From Zygnema cylindricum (lineage: Eukaryota > Streptophyta > Zygnematophyceae > Zygnematales > Zygnemataceae): a stretch of 64,000 bases of DNA. The stretch is taken from the NCBI GenBank assembly GCA_037447655.1, contig JBBHKE010001017.1, forward strand, positions 20,537 to 84,536, given 5' to 3'. The notes beneath the pieces were generated by a model. It saw only the letters and a program-made list of their open reading frames with translations, did no database searches and was not told the DNA's origin. Below are positions 33,801 through 42,739 of the stretch, piece after piece (position 1 is the stretch's first letter; each line of letters starts with the position of its first letter). Both the position numbers and the translations under genes were made by a program.

Positions 33801-36358
33801 ATTTCACAGACCCAAGTAAGAGTAGGTAAACAGTCATTTTAGAATGGATGTAGGAGTTAGACTATATGCATTTCATATCTATGGTTGGAAAAAAGTTTGA
33901 ATTTAGTTTTTGAAAAGGGATGACATTGAGGTATATGTACATTTTGTGACTTACATTTAATTTTTGTTTGCTGTTTAGTTTTATTTTACGAGGCATGACT
34001 TCTATACTCAAAAACCAAATTGCAAAAAAGTGATATTAACTTTGAGTACTCTTACACTTCAACTTAATATGGGCTAAAAATTGAAAAATAATCTATATAT
34101 AAATATATATAACGGTTACTTTAAACAATTATTTTTTGGCATGTGTACATTATATTTAGAGCTCATCGAATAAAACGCTTATCAGGGGTAAAAATATAGA
34201 ATTTTGAGCACTATACGTCCAAATGACACAATTCCGTATGCAGTTACCAGTGGTAGCTGTAAAAATTACATATTTATAAGAGCGTTTAAGAAAGTGCTAC
34301 ATTCTTTTGAAGTTTTTTAAACAACTCTTATGAAAATTGGATGCCTATGTCCTTTCTTTTTTGCCTTTTTTTAGGGATTTTCAGGGTTCTTTAGGTTTTG
34401 TTTGACCAAAAGACTACAAAGTATGTTGCCGTACATTTGTAGATAAGGTTTATGAAGAGGTTTTTATTGTTTGTGAAGTCATGGTGACAAATAGAGTGGA
34501 AGGAAAGTGGACAGAAAAGTTCTGTTTTTTGATAAAAATAGAAACTGTATAAAACAAGAAGAAAAGACAAGCTAAATAGGGAAAATATCTCGAGAGTGAC
34601 CTCTCGAGAACTAGATGTACTCTCCTGTTCTGAAGAGGCACTTGACCTTTCGGCCAAGAGCCACGGTCAAGATTTATAAGCAGATCTTGACCAGAATCTA
34701 ATCACGTAGAAATCTATTGACTGTAGAACATAGAAAGACAGAATTATAGCAATCCTAGATACTACAACAGACTGCTCAGTTACTGAATATCGAAATCCTA
34801 GAAGACAGAATTTAGAATTTCGATATTTAAAAACATTGTCAGAAAACTAGCTTCTATCAAAGACTACTTTTCTAACAGTTTTTGATTTAAAAATATCTAC
34901 AGAAAGTTTTTTGACTTTTTGTGATACATTTGAAGAATTGAAATATTTTTGAATGCACGATATTTTTTTAGAGTTAGGTTTCACCATATCTTGTAGATTA
35001 CTCTGTATCTGGTAAAATAAAATTTATCTCCACCAATTTGCGAGACTGGATTCAAAGGTATTTACACATATATGCACACATATATGTATGTGAATATGAA
35101 GATAAAGATAAATACATAGTATGACAGTCAATCGATATAACATAAAAAAAAAATACCGATTCCAAGACGTCGAAAGGGGGAAAAGTAAGCAGGCAGTGAA
35201 AACAACCTTTTCGGGCAAAATGGGCACTTAGACATTTTTAGGGTTTTTAAGGGATTTTTCAGAGGTGTTCAGAAGGGTTTATTTGGAGCCTTTTGAAGAG
35301 GTTTTTTTGGGAGGCTCATTTAGGGGAATATTTTCGCTATTAATAGTTTTTTTTCGGGGTTTAAGTTACATGCAAAAATTTTCATTTTGCAGGAATTTGT
35401 CCAACAATTTATTATCGGGAACCTTTGACATTAGTTGGTCCACAGGACAGCAGAACTCGATCGACATAAGTCACAATTATTTTTCGAAATCTCTTATCAA
35501 CGGAAAAGAGGTTGGCTCTACAAAGGTCTCCCAAGATGGTAACTGTTTAAGAAATACGACAAAAAAACAATACAAGAAGCAAAAAACGGCCTCAGAATGC
35601 GGTAAATTTTGCAATTCGTATCAGAAAAATGGAAGTTGTGGAAGCAAAGGCGTTTGCAAACCGAAATCAAAAGATGTGTTTAAATGTTCATGTAACAAAG
35701 GATTTTCCGATCCAGGAAATTTTACTTGTAAACGTGAGTTATTCTACACTAATATGTTTTTTTCACATGTGAAATACTGAAATTCATCATCTCTCTCTCT
35801 TTCACCCTTTCTCTCTCTCTAAAACTCTCCTTCTTCTACTCAATCTCCCTTTCCCCCTCCCTCTCCCTCTTCCTCTCTCTCACCCTCTCCCTACCCCTAT
35901 TCCTCTCCCTCTCCCTCTCCTCCCCTCCTCCCTCCTCTCCCGCTCACCCTCTTTTACTCTCTCGCTCACTCACTCTCTCTCTCCCTCTCGCCCTTTGTCT
36001 TTTGTTTTATTTTATCTTTTGCCTTAAAATTGCTGACTTTTGGTGAAAAAATCGTGGTTTTTTAATGATTTTGAACATACAAAGTTTATTAAGTCCGAGG
36101 ACTCAAAATTCAACTCTCACACATTAAAAAATAATGTTTTTTTCATAAGTTCATAGTAAATTTCAAATAGACGTGTTTTCTAAGATACTTCTGGTTTTAA
36201 TTGTGTGATATTTGTCTCCAGGAACTTCTCCTCCCCCGATGAAAGCACGTAATCCTCCTCCCAAAAAGAAAACACCTCCCTCTCCTCCTCCAAGAAAATC
36301 TTTTCCACCCCCTCTTCGACGCTCTCCTCCTCCCCGAATTTTTTTCCGTAAATCATAG
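18854..36358 (+). CDS. Unit B: secreted LRR protein with EGF-like module and SPPP tail (multi-exon)
   Basis: Proposed exons: 18854-18855 (AT of a split ATG), 18940-19040, 19300-19429, 19844-19999, 20293-20364, 21624-21692, 22092-22163, 22410-22481, 22981-23052, 24782-24853, 25069-25140, 25911-25976, 29971-30039, 30420-30491, 30730-30801, 31553-31621, 32062-32130, 32753-32821, 33426-33503, 35393-35733 and 36222-36358. The frame stays open throughout, giving about 643 residues. Order: signal peptide, N-terminal LRR cap (FSSWDKKKSCEKWLGLEC), about 16-17 plant-type LRRs, a Cys-rich EGF-like segment, a basic Pro-rich tail, stop. LRR exons are 66-78 bp with phase-2 introns, the usual plant LRR architecture. 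I see no transmembrane helix or kinase, so the protein is probably apoplastic or wall-associated (inference). Exon 33076-33134 is left out because its acceptor is shifted. The gene start and the ligand are unknown. Confidence 0.7.
18940..19040 (+). CDS. Signal-peptide exon of the unit B LRR gene
   Basis: The acceptor CTTACAG precedes G, which must be the third base of a codon to match the next exon. It is followed by RLISLSLSILVLLCLSSLSI and then GASAKVL, a hydrophobic core with an ASA-K type signal peptidase site. The exon ends in phase 1 (GCA G, donor GTTAGA) and joins AT of the next exon to make Asp. No in-frame ATG lies inside. The upstream AT at 18854-18855 before the donor GTATGT would complete ATG across an 84-bp intron. 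An unseen upstream exon is the alternative. Confidence 0.6.
19300..19429 (+). CDS. N-terminal LRR-cap exon (LRRNT) of unit B
   Basis: 130 bp between TTTCTGCAG and GTGAGT. It encodes ILLKVMKALNSTDENLFSSW followed by DKKKSCEKWLGLECDLKGNV. This matches the plant LRRNT_2 plan: a helix with LLxxKxAL, then LxSWD, then C-x-x-W-x-G-x-x-C, then GxVxxL. The cap covers the start of the LRR solenoid and is diagnostic of extracellular plant LRR proteins. Phase 2 at its 3' end fits every following LRR exon. Confidence 0.8.
19844..19999 (+). CDS. First LRR exon of unit B with N-terminal extension
   Basis: 156 bp, acceptor GAGCAG, donor GTAATG. It encodes an Asp/Tyr-rich linker (TDSDYYGGVADPFGKI) and then LTGFISPEITKLTSLKHL, an LRR of the plant type with LxGxIxPEIxxLxxLxxL. 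The linker is longer than usual between cap and first repeat. Confidence 0.7.
20293..23052 (+). CDS. LRR exon cluster 1 of unit B (five exons)
   Basis: Exons 20293-20364, 21624-21692, 22092-22163, 22410-22481 and 22981-23052 each encode one LRR: GIPKKIGKLKNLRFL; DLRECNFTGNPSGIKLLKKI; NLSYNRLGGDLYTFLGSF; DLSGNEFRSTIPRFVGTYQK; FLQFNKFNGAISEEIGKLKK. Each is 69 or 72 bp, between AG and GT, phase 2. The intron 20365-21623 holds a possible degenerate LRR exon near 21130-21270. Confidence 0.75.
20455..20570 (+). repeat. Pyrimidine-rich tract in unit B intron
   Basis: CT-rich low-complexity stretch inside the intron after exon 20293-20364. Non-coding. Confidence 0.7.
23205..24745 (+). repeat. 1.5-kb purine tract, GAGAGG-type minisatellite
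   Basis: Almost uninterrupted GA-rich plus-strand sequence with long GAGAGG hexamer runs (about 24060-24115 and 24240-24300). It lies in the intron between LRR exons 22981-23052 and 24782-24853. The 520-residue Ser/Pro/Leu frame on the other strand is a compositional artefact. Unit A has a shorter version at 6276-6830. Confidence 0.95.
24678..25251 (+). repeat. 287-bp tandem duplication containing an LRR exon
   Basis: Exons 24782-24853 and 25069-25140 are copies with a period of 287 bp. The surrounding intron is also duplicated, including ATCCTTATTTGTTCTGGG upstream and CGGATTT-TGACTTTTTCTGG downstream. The encoded repeats are LSGNNFSGKLPDSFKNLTNL and LSGNNFSGKLPASLKNLKNL. Unit A has one version only (6852). 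Both exons keep phase 2, so the duplication adds one LRR in frame. Confidence 0.85.
25480..25860 (+). repeat. GA-rich tract before exon 25911
   Basis: Purine-rich plus-strand sequence with GGGAGAGAGAGG words in the intron upstream of the exon encoding LQLNSFSGVFPIINREKLL. It matches the tract at 6925-7185 in unit A. Confidence 0.9.
25911..33503 (+). CDS. LRR exon cluster 2 of unit B, duplicated in unit A
   Basis: Exons 25911-25976, 29971-30039, 30420-30491, 30730-30801, 31553-31621, 32062-32130, 32753-32821 and 33426-33503. They encode, for example, DINTNKFTGGFSNFGALKSL, ADNNNFSTILPSAFKDLSNL, GLGGSLPKYLSQLKWLYF, DLSDNKLTGTIPETIGNRSL and DLSNNKFTGRLPKINTSDNW. Each has its partner in unit A about 20.2 kb upstream (shift near 18.7 kb for the first). 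Exons and introns are both closely similar, so the duplication is recent compared with the LRR family. Donors are GTGAG or GTACG types. Confidence 0.8.
26147..26297 (+). repeat. Copia LTR fragment in unit B intron
   Basis: TGTTGAGGGAGTCC to GAATTGCACAC matches, reversed, parts of the LTRs at 53334-54348 and 41405-42734 (shared GCCACAACCACTGCT, CACCCCTGTGTAGC and a CTAGATAGT word). It interrupts sequence that is continuous in unit A near 7480-7590. It looks like an internally deleted LTR that keeps both outer ends. Confidence 0.55.
26580..29270 (+). mobile_element. Decayed copia element in the unit B intron
   Basis: Plus-strand words of copia reverse transcriptase remain: W-V-F-L-V-T-T-K-V-D-G-T-L-N-Y-Y near 28920-28970 (the KWVFKxKxxxDGxxxxxKA motif) and NDWHINQMNVKTTLFSGAIC near 29068-29130 (the xQMDVKTAFLNG motif). 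Many stops and shifts separate them. About 2.36 kb of this (26905-29266) is missing from unit A. A 22-bp tandem repeat (ACCTCAACTTGGTATCTT) lies at about 28559-28601. No intact gene. Confidence 0.55.
30979..31024 (+). repeat. (CAAA)n microsatellite
   Basis: About eleven CAAA units, the later ones imperfect, inside a unit B intron segment absent from unit A. Confidence 0.9.
31138..31530 (+). repeat. GTT/GTG-rich tract in unit B intron
   Basis: Irregular trinucleotide-rich sequence before exon 31553, homologous to 10668-10935 but expanded. Frames on both strands here are compositional. Confidence 0.85.
33076..33134 (+). pseudogene. Unit B LRR exon with shifted acceptor
   Basis: Equivalent of unit A exon 12628-12687 (60 bp). 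Unit A reads ACACAG then GTGG; unit B reads ACACAAG then TGG. The acceptor AG has moved one base, leaving 59 bp. Used as such, the exon would run into TAG within ten codons. Because the intact exon is 20 codons, skipping it preserves the frame, so the gene may survive without this repeat. A further change makes GELF-type FSGEFF into FSVEFF. Confidence 0.65.
33504..35392 (+). other. Unit B intron before the EGF-like exon
   Basis: 33504-34213 matches unit A; 34214-35392 is unique to this copy. No exon is recognised. The segment around 34570-34690 has an inverted CTCGAGAGTGACCTCTCGAG palindrome and TCTTGACC repeats, possibly the edge of a small insertion. Confidence 0.45.
35393..35733 (+). CDS. 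Terminal LRR plus Cys-rich EGF-like exon of unit B
   Basis: 341 bp, acceptor TTTTGCAG, donor GTGAGT, entering in phase 2 and leaving in phase 1. It starts with a last LRR (NLSNNLLSGTFDISW), then IDISHNYFSKSL, then a Lys-rich linker and a cysteine cluster: ASECGKFCNSYQKNGSCGSK, then GVCKPKSKDVFKCSC, then NKGFSDPGNFTCK. The spacing C-x3-C-x8-C-x4-C-x9-C-x-C-x12-C, with NGSCG and CSCNKGF, is EGF-like. Such modules sit in the extracellular parts of wall-associated receptors; here it follows LRRs. Absent from unit A. Confidence 0.75.
35790..36000 (+). repeat. CT-rich tract in the last intron of unit B
   Basis: Pyrimidine-rich low complexity (CTCTCCCTCTCC words) between the EGF-like exon and the SPPP exon. 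Confidence 0.9.
36222..36358 (+). CDS. C-terminal basic SPPP exon of unit B
   Basis: The acceptor TTGTCTCCAG at 36212-36221 is followed by GA, which completes Arg with the C left by the previous exon. The frame then reads TSPPPMKARNPPPKKKTPPS, then PPPRKSFPPPLRRSPPPRIF, then FRKS and TAG at 36356-36358. SPPP/TPPS blocks between Lys/Arg residues are extensin-like and would be hydroxyprolinated in a secreted protein. The antisense Glu-rich frame is its shadow. The phase match across a GT-AG intron supports it; a transcript would prove it. Confidence 0.65.
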
Positions 36359-37615
36359 CCACGTTTCCCGTATGTGTCCGGTTTCTACTTTTAAATAAGT
36401 AGAAACGTGGGTAACTCTTTTATAGCAAATCTATTTTCCGCAGTTTTTGAATTTAAAAACTTTTATTAGTTATGATGTCAATGCATCATATTTTGAGTAG
36501 AATTTTATCTACAATCCAAGGCATCAACAATCTGTTTTGCTTCCTGGTGGTGGCATTATTCACTATATTGTTTTCTTTTTCTACATCCTTAGTTTTTTTG
36601 TTTTCCTTTTGGCTTTTTTTTTTCAAGTTAGTTGAGAACTCAAAAGAGTTTGGAGACGCTTCTAGTCCCGAAACTTTGTGACCTAAAATTGTGAATTTAA
36701 GTTATGTTCACAAATGTTTGTGGTATGTCTTGCTGAAATTCTAAACCATCAAAATTTTAAAAGATGCAATTACTAATTTTACTCCTTGATTTTCTATGAA
36801 ATCATATTAGATGTTGGTATCTACATCCCCCCAACGAATCACAATGTCATGTGACATGCGTTTTAAGGAAAATGTAAAAAATTTCTCTCTCGTCCGTCAC
36901 TGCTCCTTTGCCTCCCTCTCTCACTTCGTCTCCTCTTGCTCTCCCTCTCTTGCTCTCTCTCTCTCTTCCTCTCTTTCTCTCTCCGATTTACCATCTCCCT
37001 TCGCTCAATCCAACCCTTTCCACACAGCTGCCTACTACTCCTATGTCCCCACCCTCTTCCCCTCCTCGGTCTCTCCACCGCCCTCAACTCCTCCCTCCCC
37101 GCCTCCTTCCCACCATCAAGCAGCTCTCCCTTCCCTCCTCCTCCCCTTCTATATTCTACTCTTCCTAAATTGTGCTGCAGCACTCCACCGCCCATCGTTT
37201 GTAGCGTTAGGGATCTATTAGTGTAATGCGGTATTATATTTTATAATACTAATTTAGACAAGGGGACTTGGAAGATTGTAGTCCACGGCCTTAAACAGTC
37301 TTGTTAGCACTAATTTTGTAATTTTTGGCCAGAAAAATTATTACTAACTCTAATAACAATGGGCAGTGTAGTGAGAGACGTCCTTCTCTTTGTGCCCAAA
37401 AATTCGCCAGTGCTTGTTTCTCGGTTTTGCCCCCCTTTTTTTCGGTAAAAGTCGCTTTTAAGCACCCGATTTCCACAGTGAGAAGGCTTTTATCGGTTGC
37501 CTCCCTTCAAAATAATAATACTTAGACCCTATGCCCTATTTCCTCGACCCGAAAAACCGTCGGGTCTCTATGGGTCTTGAGGCCAAAATTATTCTCCGAC
37601 AGTAGTCTTTAAGAT
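36359..37615 (+). other. 3' flank of unit B, no gene seen
   Basis: AT-rich spacer with a pyrimidine-rich stretch at about 36890-37150. A hydrophobic frame at 36472-36681 is T-rich and not convincing. Nothing else is recognised. Confidence 0.5.
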
Positions 37616-37619
37616 TCTA

Positions 37620-37745
37620 AAGTTGGTTTGTGACCAAGGGCTATTCTCAAGTTGATGGCCTTGATTTTCATGAAATATATGCCCAGGTCACAAACTTCAC
37701 TCCAATTCCAACAATTCTCTTCCTTGCCGCCATTGATTCGGTCAG
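37620..37745 (+). pseudogene. Copia reverse transcriptase fragment
   Basis: One short open stretch reads WFVTKGYSQVDGLDFHEIYA followed by QVTNFTPIPTILFLAAIDSV. This is the copia block LVAKGFxQxxGIDYxETFAPVxxxxxIRxxLAxA. The upstream and downstream parts of the domain are not recognisable. An old relic. Confidence 0.7.
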
Positions 37746-38396
37746 CCTTCTAACATAGAAAAATAGATGTAGCGATATACTTTAAGAAGCCCGAAGCTTT
37801 TACTTCGCTCGCTCAAATAAACCTTTGTATGCAGCCTCAATAAATCTTTGTGGCTGTACACTAAAGAAGAAAAGGGGTAAAGAATGTACAAGATTTTGAT
37901 AACGAATTTTTGTGGTAAGTGACGTACGGATCTGAAATTAAGACTCAAAGTAGACCGAGAACGGAACGCTAGATCTCAAAATTAAAACTGAGATTGAGAA
38001 TAGAAAAATGAAAACTTTACAGAAAATAAAATGTGGCAAAGTGAATATTTCAACATCAACAACCACAGTGGTGTACATCTGAATCTAGTCACGGTTTTAT
38101 AAATTTAAAAAAGCTAATCGTAGAAGCAAAAATGTGAGATGCTTTTGATCACTTTCACAGATGATGCCACGGAAGCAAACAATAAACATAGAAAGGAAGA
38201 CAACAAAAGCCAACAAACTAGCAAAGATGAGACAAAGTTAACAAGCAGAAATTTAGCGCAGATACTTTTCACTTCATTTGAGCTCCACTGTGAGAGCACA
38301 TGTTGGCATATAATTGGGTACTTTATTTTGCTTTTTTGTGCGCATTTTACTTCTCCAAGCGCATTTACCATGCGCGGCAAAGTCGCTAACCGCAGA
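37746..38396 (+). other. Spacer, no gene seen
   Basis: AT-rich single-copy-looking DNA before block X copy 2. Short frames on both strands at 38114-38408 overlap each other and carry no recognisable motif. Confidence 0.4.
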
Positions 38397-39320
38397 TCTC
38401 AAATCTAAGGGACAGGCTCAATCCGTACAGATCCGTGTGATTTTAGTACAGATTGACGCGGCAAAAACGCCGCACAAAAGTTCGCAAAGCATAGAACACA
38501 AAGCGTTTGCATTTAATAGTATGGACCTGTTTGTCCGCATTCCTAACCTAGTGCACCCACAACAGCGTGGGTGCACCTACATCAACAGACGAACACAGCT
38601 TTTTCCGTACGCTGGCCAAACATATCAGGCTATCAGCACATCCAAAGTTGATTAAGTAAAGAAAGTGAAGGGAGAAAGTTCTTGCGTGCAACAGTTTTGT
38701 TTACATGTGGTTGCCGCAGTTTTGTTACCGTAAACCTTGGCCGGCTGTGTGAATTGTTGTTTTTTTTTATGACGGTGGACGTTCGCAAGCGCAACATTTT
38801 TTTAACCGGTCGTTACAATATTTTTCAAGTCAATGTTGTTTGAAGGATGGACCGTCAAGCATAAACTCAAAGGTACATGACTTGTACTAATTTGTATTGA
38901 GAATGTACAATTTTTGACAAGATAATGCAAGTACTTGCGCGCAGCAAATATTGTCTCTGCGATTTGCAATTCCCTAAGTAAATTAACGATTTCGCTTTCG
39001 AGCATCGGAAGACTCCAAAAAGAAGTATGGATAATCGTCATTGATAAACAAAGCAGCAAGACTAACGCGGTGTGCCCATGTTTTATAGTAAGGGTTTTTT
39101 TTATAGATGTCCCATGCGCATATTACGTACTGCATAAACTAACGAATAGTACTTCCGCTACGCATCAAACGATGTTGAAAAGTTAATAAAATGCGTACCC
39201 TACTTGGCACCTATACTCCGCACTTTTTAGGGTTATGTAAAGGGTTTTTAAGGGTTTAAGATTGAATTTCGGTACACTACCTTTATTTCAGTATCACTAC
39301 CGTACCTCAACACTTTTCAT

Positions 39321-39597
39321 CATAGTTCAAAAGTAGGCGTTTTATGGTAGGCCTTTGGTAGGCGCAAGTTGTGTTATGGGCTTTTCATGTGATCTTCTTA
39401 GATCGCTACTTTGATCACTACTTTGATCAGCGACCGTCCGTTGACTTTTAAATCTCTATCGAACGATGTGCAACTCAACCCTTTTACTTTTTTTTTCATT
39501 TTGCGACCAATACAATATGGGTCTTAAGGTCATATTGTATGTTTTGCATACAATAGGCATATTGTATGGGCCTACTTTCACCTACTTTTGAACTATG
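39321..39597. mobile_element. hAT-like MITE, 277 bp, CATAGTTCAAAAGTAGG ends
   Basis: Inverted ends CATAGTTCAAAAGTAGGCG and, reversed, CATAGTTCAAAAGTAGGTG. A perfect 8-bp duplication CTTTTCAT flanks it (39313-39320 and 39598-39605). Block X copy 1 has the single site at 15535-15542. No coding sequence. The 8-bp duplication fits hAT. Confidence 0.85.
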
Positions 39598-40209
39598 CTT
39601 TTCATACACGTACATACATGTTTCGTGTTTTCCGTACTTTTTAGGGATCTCTTTTTTAGGGTACATTAAAGTACATAACCGTACATTTCAATATAGTTAC
39701 CTTACATTTATGTACATTGTTCATACTTTTCGTACGTTTAGGGTTATTACACGAGGGAAGTTAAGATTTCTAGGGTACCGCGGCGTACATTCCTTTATAC
39801 TACTACCTTAGATTTTCCGAACTTTCGTGCTTTTTAAGGTACACTTTCCGTATAAGTCCGTACATTTCCATTTATTCTCAGTAGTTTTAATGATTTTTTA
39901 AGGATTTTAGGATTACACTTTTTGTACATTTTTTGTACATTTTCGTACAAAATATGGTATGATATGTACGACAAGTATGAAACAGATGAATTTTACTTAG
40001 TTTTCGTAAAAAAGTCGAAATCCGTACGAAAAGGACATCGACGTTTTTTTTAAGTGTTTGACTCGAGAGGGCAAGTTAATCCCAAATTTGGAGTTGACCT
40101 TCAAATCGTAAGTCGTCCGTTTTGATTAAGCGCGTTACAGTTACAATGCGACTTGACAGCGACGGCAACGCGCCCCTCTGGCAAGACTATGCTCCCGGCC
40201 AACCGATAC

Positions 40210-40269
40210 TAGTGTTGGGTATCGAGGACAACTTGCCGATATTCAATATTTTCCCGTTACCCAACACTA
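40210..40269. mobile_element. 60-bp relative of the TAGTGTTGGG hAT-like MITE
   Basis: It starts TAGTGTTGGGTATCGAGGAC and ends TACCCAACACTA, flanked by a perfect 8-bp duplication ACCGATAC (40202-40209 and 40270-40277). Copy 1 has the single site at 16525-16532. It keeps about 40 bases of one end and about 20 of the other: an extreme internal deletion. Confidence 0.85.
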
Positions 40270-40945
40270 ACCGATACAACCGATTGAGGAAACGTGAAGT
40301 TGACGTCATTTGGAGTCGGCGAAAACCAATCGGCGGCAACTTGTCGGTGGCCAGTTTTTGATTAGGCTCCGATTGGTCAATTTTTTAGGTCATAAAACTG
40401 TCGTTTTGCGAAAAGCACCCAAACTTCAAACGCTCAATGAATGTTTTTGTCACGGGCAATGAAACAGAAAATTAAAACAAAATTCTTCACCAAATTTCAC
40501 TTTAAAATTTTCGAAAAACATTTTTGTTTCCACAAACAGGAAACAAATTTGCACACGTTTGGGATTTGTACCCTAAAAAAATAAAGTCGCGCAAAGCAGG
40601 CATAAAAAAAATAACAACATTTTTATATTTCACGATGTTTTTTTTTAATTTTGGTTGTAATGGTCGCATGGCGAATTGTGAATGGTCAAAATTTTGACCC
40701 ACGTTATTTTCAAAATTTTCAATGATCCGTACAATACTGTAGTTAACCATAGTCATTCACAATAAGTACAATACTTTTTGCGTGTTGACCAAGATATGTT
40801 TACAGTTCCCTTGTCCATACATCGTCCTTTCACGTCCCCATCATGATGTCATTCCTAGACTAACATTAACAGATGCCGAAAACGACAAAGTTTGCGTAAT
40901 CCGTACAATTGTTACTTCTAGCGACAATTCTGCCCCTCAGCCTAA

Positions 40946-41404
40946 AGGTAGAATTCCATTTGGCGGTTCCAGTAAATGTACGGGAAATTCTACTGGCAGG
41001 GTTTACTAGAAGAGTATTCCATTTTGTCAAGCCAGTAACAAACATTCCTCAATTATGATTGGCCCCACATGGGTTAGAGTCCAGATTCATAAAATCTTAA
41101 AAAAATTAACAAACAGAAAGTCAGAAAGAAATACCTGTACGACCGGAGGTAGTAAATGATTCGTACGTAAAGTATGCGACCAGATTTTGATTTTGAAAAT
41201 GGAAATCAAAATTTCGAAACAAAATGGCAGAACACAGTAAACTTTGGAGATTGCGGCATATTTTGAATGTCGGTGGATGTCAGACAGAGCGTGCGAGGAT
41301 ATTTCCATCTCACCAACATCCAACATGGCAGACTGTTGACCTTGATCAGACATTTCGGGTAACTAGGAAGATTCCTAGGACCACCTGCACATAATCAGAT
41401 TAAC
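40946..41404. other. Spacer, no gene seen
   Basis: Unrecognised sequence between block X copy 2 and a probable solo LTR. Confidence 0.4.
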
Positions 41405-42734
41405 TGAAATTCTATGGGCTCTATTGCCCACGTAATACGCATATCCAAAAGAGGCTTATCTAGATAGTGCCGAATCCAAGTTGATATAAATCCAAATGAA
41501 TGATCCCTTGAAAATTAGAACCCCAATACACCTTCACCCCTGGGAAGAAAAGACCTTCTGTGTGCTCAGTTCCACCACAGAATGCAAAGCTTGAATATGT
41601 GTTTTGGACAATATTCCCCACTTTAACTTTCCCACAGAATAAGTGCCACCCTGGCACGCAAAGACTCTAACCAACTACACCCCTGTGTAGCTTGGACTCC
41701 CTTGAGTCCACAGCAAAAAGAATCACTGAATTTGCTCACCCGAGCATTAAGTTATGGCTGGTCAAAGATGACCTATATAGTTACAAGCTCTCTTAGAGAG
41801 AGGTACCTAAATATCACTAAGTCTTGGTCTGCCTACTCACGACTACCTACTACTAAACCCTAGTCCCATAAGAACACTATATATTACAAGAAGGTACAAT
41901 GGGAGATATACTTATTGTACGGCCATTGTACGACATGGTCTAGAAGGTGACACTTGTCAAATCGGGAGCCATAGTTCCTCCTCCCATCTTCTCCGGTATC
42001 AAATAATGTGACGGTACATGGCACCGCGTGATGCTATCTCCGAATGCCTCCAAAAGATCACTTCGCGTGGCGACTACAATGCCGGTCGTTCGATCAAAAT
42101 TTATATTACACGGTTCAGATTCGCGTAGATGCATGAATTGTTCCTCTTCGTTAGTCTGGTGTTAATTAGCTGTCACGTTAATGTTTATATATCTTTGAAA
42201 CCCGTCACGTGTATCGTTTCGATAACGCCTTAGTGGAAAAGGCGTACCACTTCCAAAAATCTCCATATACCTAGGTTCAAATCTGGTCTAGAGCAACTTT
42301 TAGTTATTTGTCAGCCTGTCTGGCAATTCTCTACCTGAACACTTTTAAATACCTATTGAACCCAAAGCATCTCAACGTTCATTTGATCTAATGGCTAAAG
42401 CTTACATCTTTTAAGTCTTTCAACGGCTTGTAGGTACCAGGATCAAAACCTTGATCCGGCGGTTTCTTTTTGGTATAAACTAAGTATTAGCCTATTCTCT
42501 GTCTCTTTGGACATTATAGACATCCAACGGTTTCTTTTTGGTATAAACTAAGTATTAGCCTATTCTCTGTCTCTTTGGACATTATAGACAGCAATGGCTC
42601 TAGCTCTCTCTCTAGTCTTCAGTGAATGTAACAAGTATGGGGACTGGAGAGTTTGGCCGAGAAGCAGGCTGCCTTTGCTAACTTACTCTGTTTATTTTTC
42701 CAATACAGACCTAGAAAATACATCAATTTCAACA
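41405..42734 (-). repeat. Probable solo copia LTR
   Basis: On the plus strand it begins TGAAATTCTATGGG and ends TTTCAACA, as does the LTR at 53334-54348. The two share order and words along their length (CTTGGACTCCC, the TTGTACGGCCATTGTACGAC-like block, AGCAGGCTGCCT, CCTAGAAAATAC). Flanks TTAAC (41400-41404) and TTAAA (42735-42739) may be a diverged 5-bp target duplication. No internal coding region adjoins it, hence solo. It includes a 68-bp tandem duplication at about 42460-42595. Confidence 0.55.
42460..42595. repeat. 68-bp perfect-looking tandem duplication
   Basis: CGGTTTCTTTTTGGTATAAA starts at 42460 and again at 42528; the copies match to TTGGACATTATAGACA. Probably a recent slippage or repair event within the LTR. 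Confidence 0.9.
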
Positions 42735-42739
42735 TTAAA

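Larger units (their letters stand above)
38397..40945. repeat. Duplicated non-coding block X, copy 2
   Basis: Partner of 13930-17175. It keeps the empty sites for the insertions at 14631-15308 (TAA at 39089) and 15635-16017 (ATAGTTAC at 39693), and carries two insertions of its own. Non-coding as far as can be seen. Confidence 0.75.

Noticed and set aside
36472-36681. Hydrophobic 69-residue frame that could be a membrane helix for unit B
   Set aside because: It lies after the in-frame stop at 36356-36358, is explained by T-rich sequence, and no splice site pair joins it convincingly.
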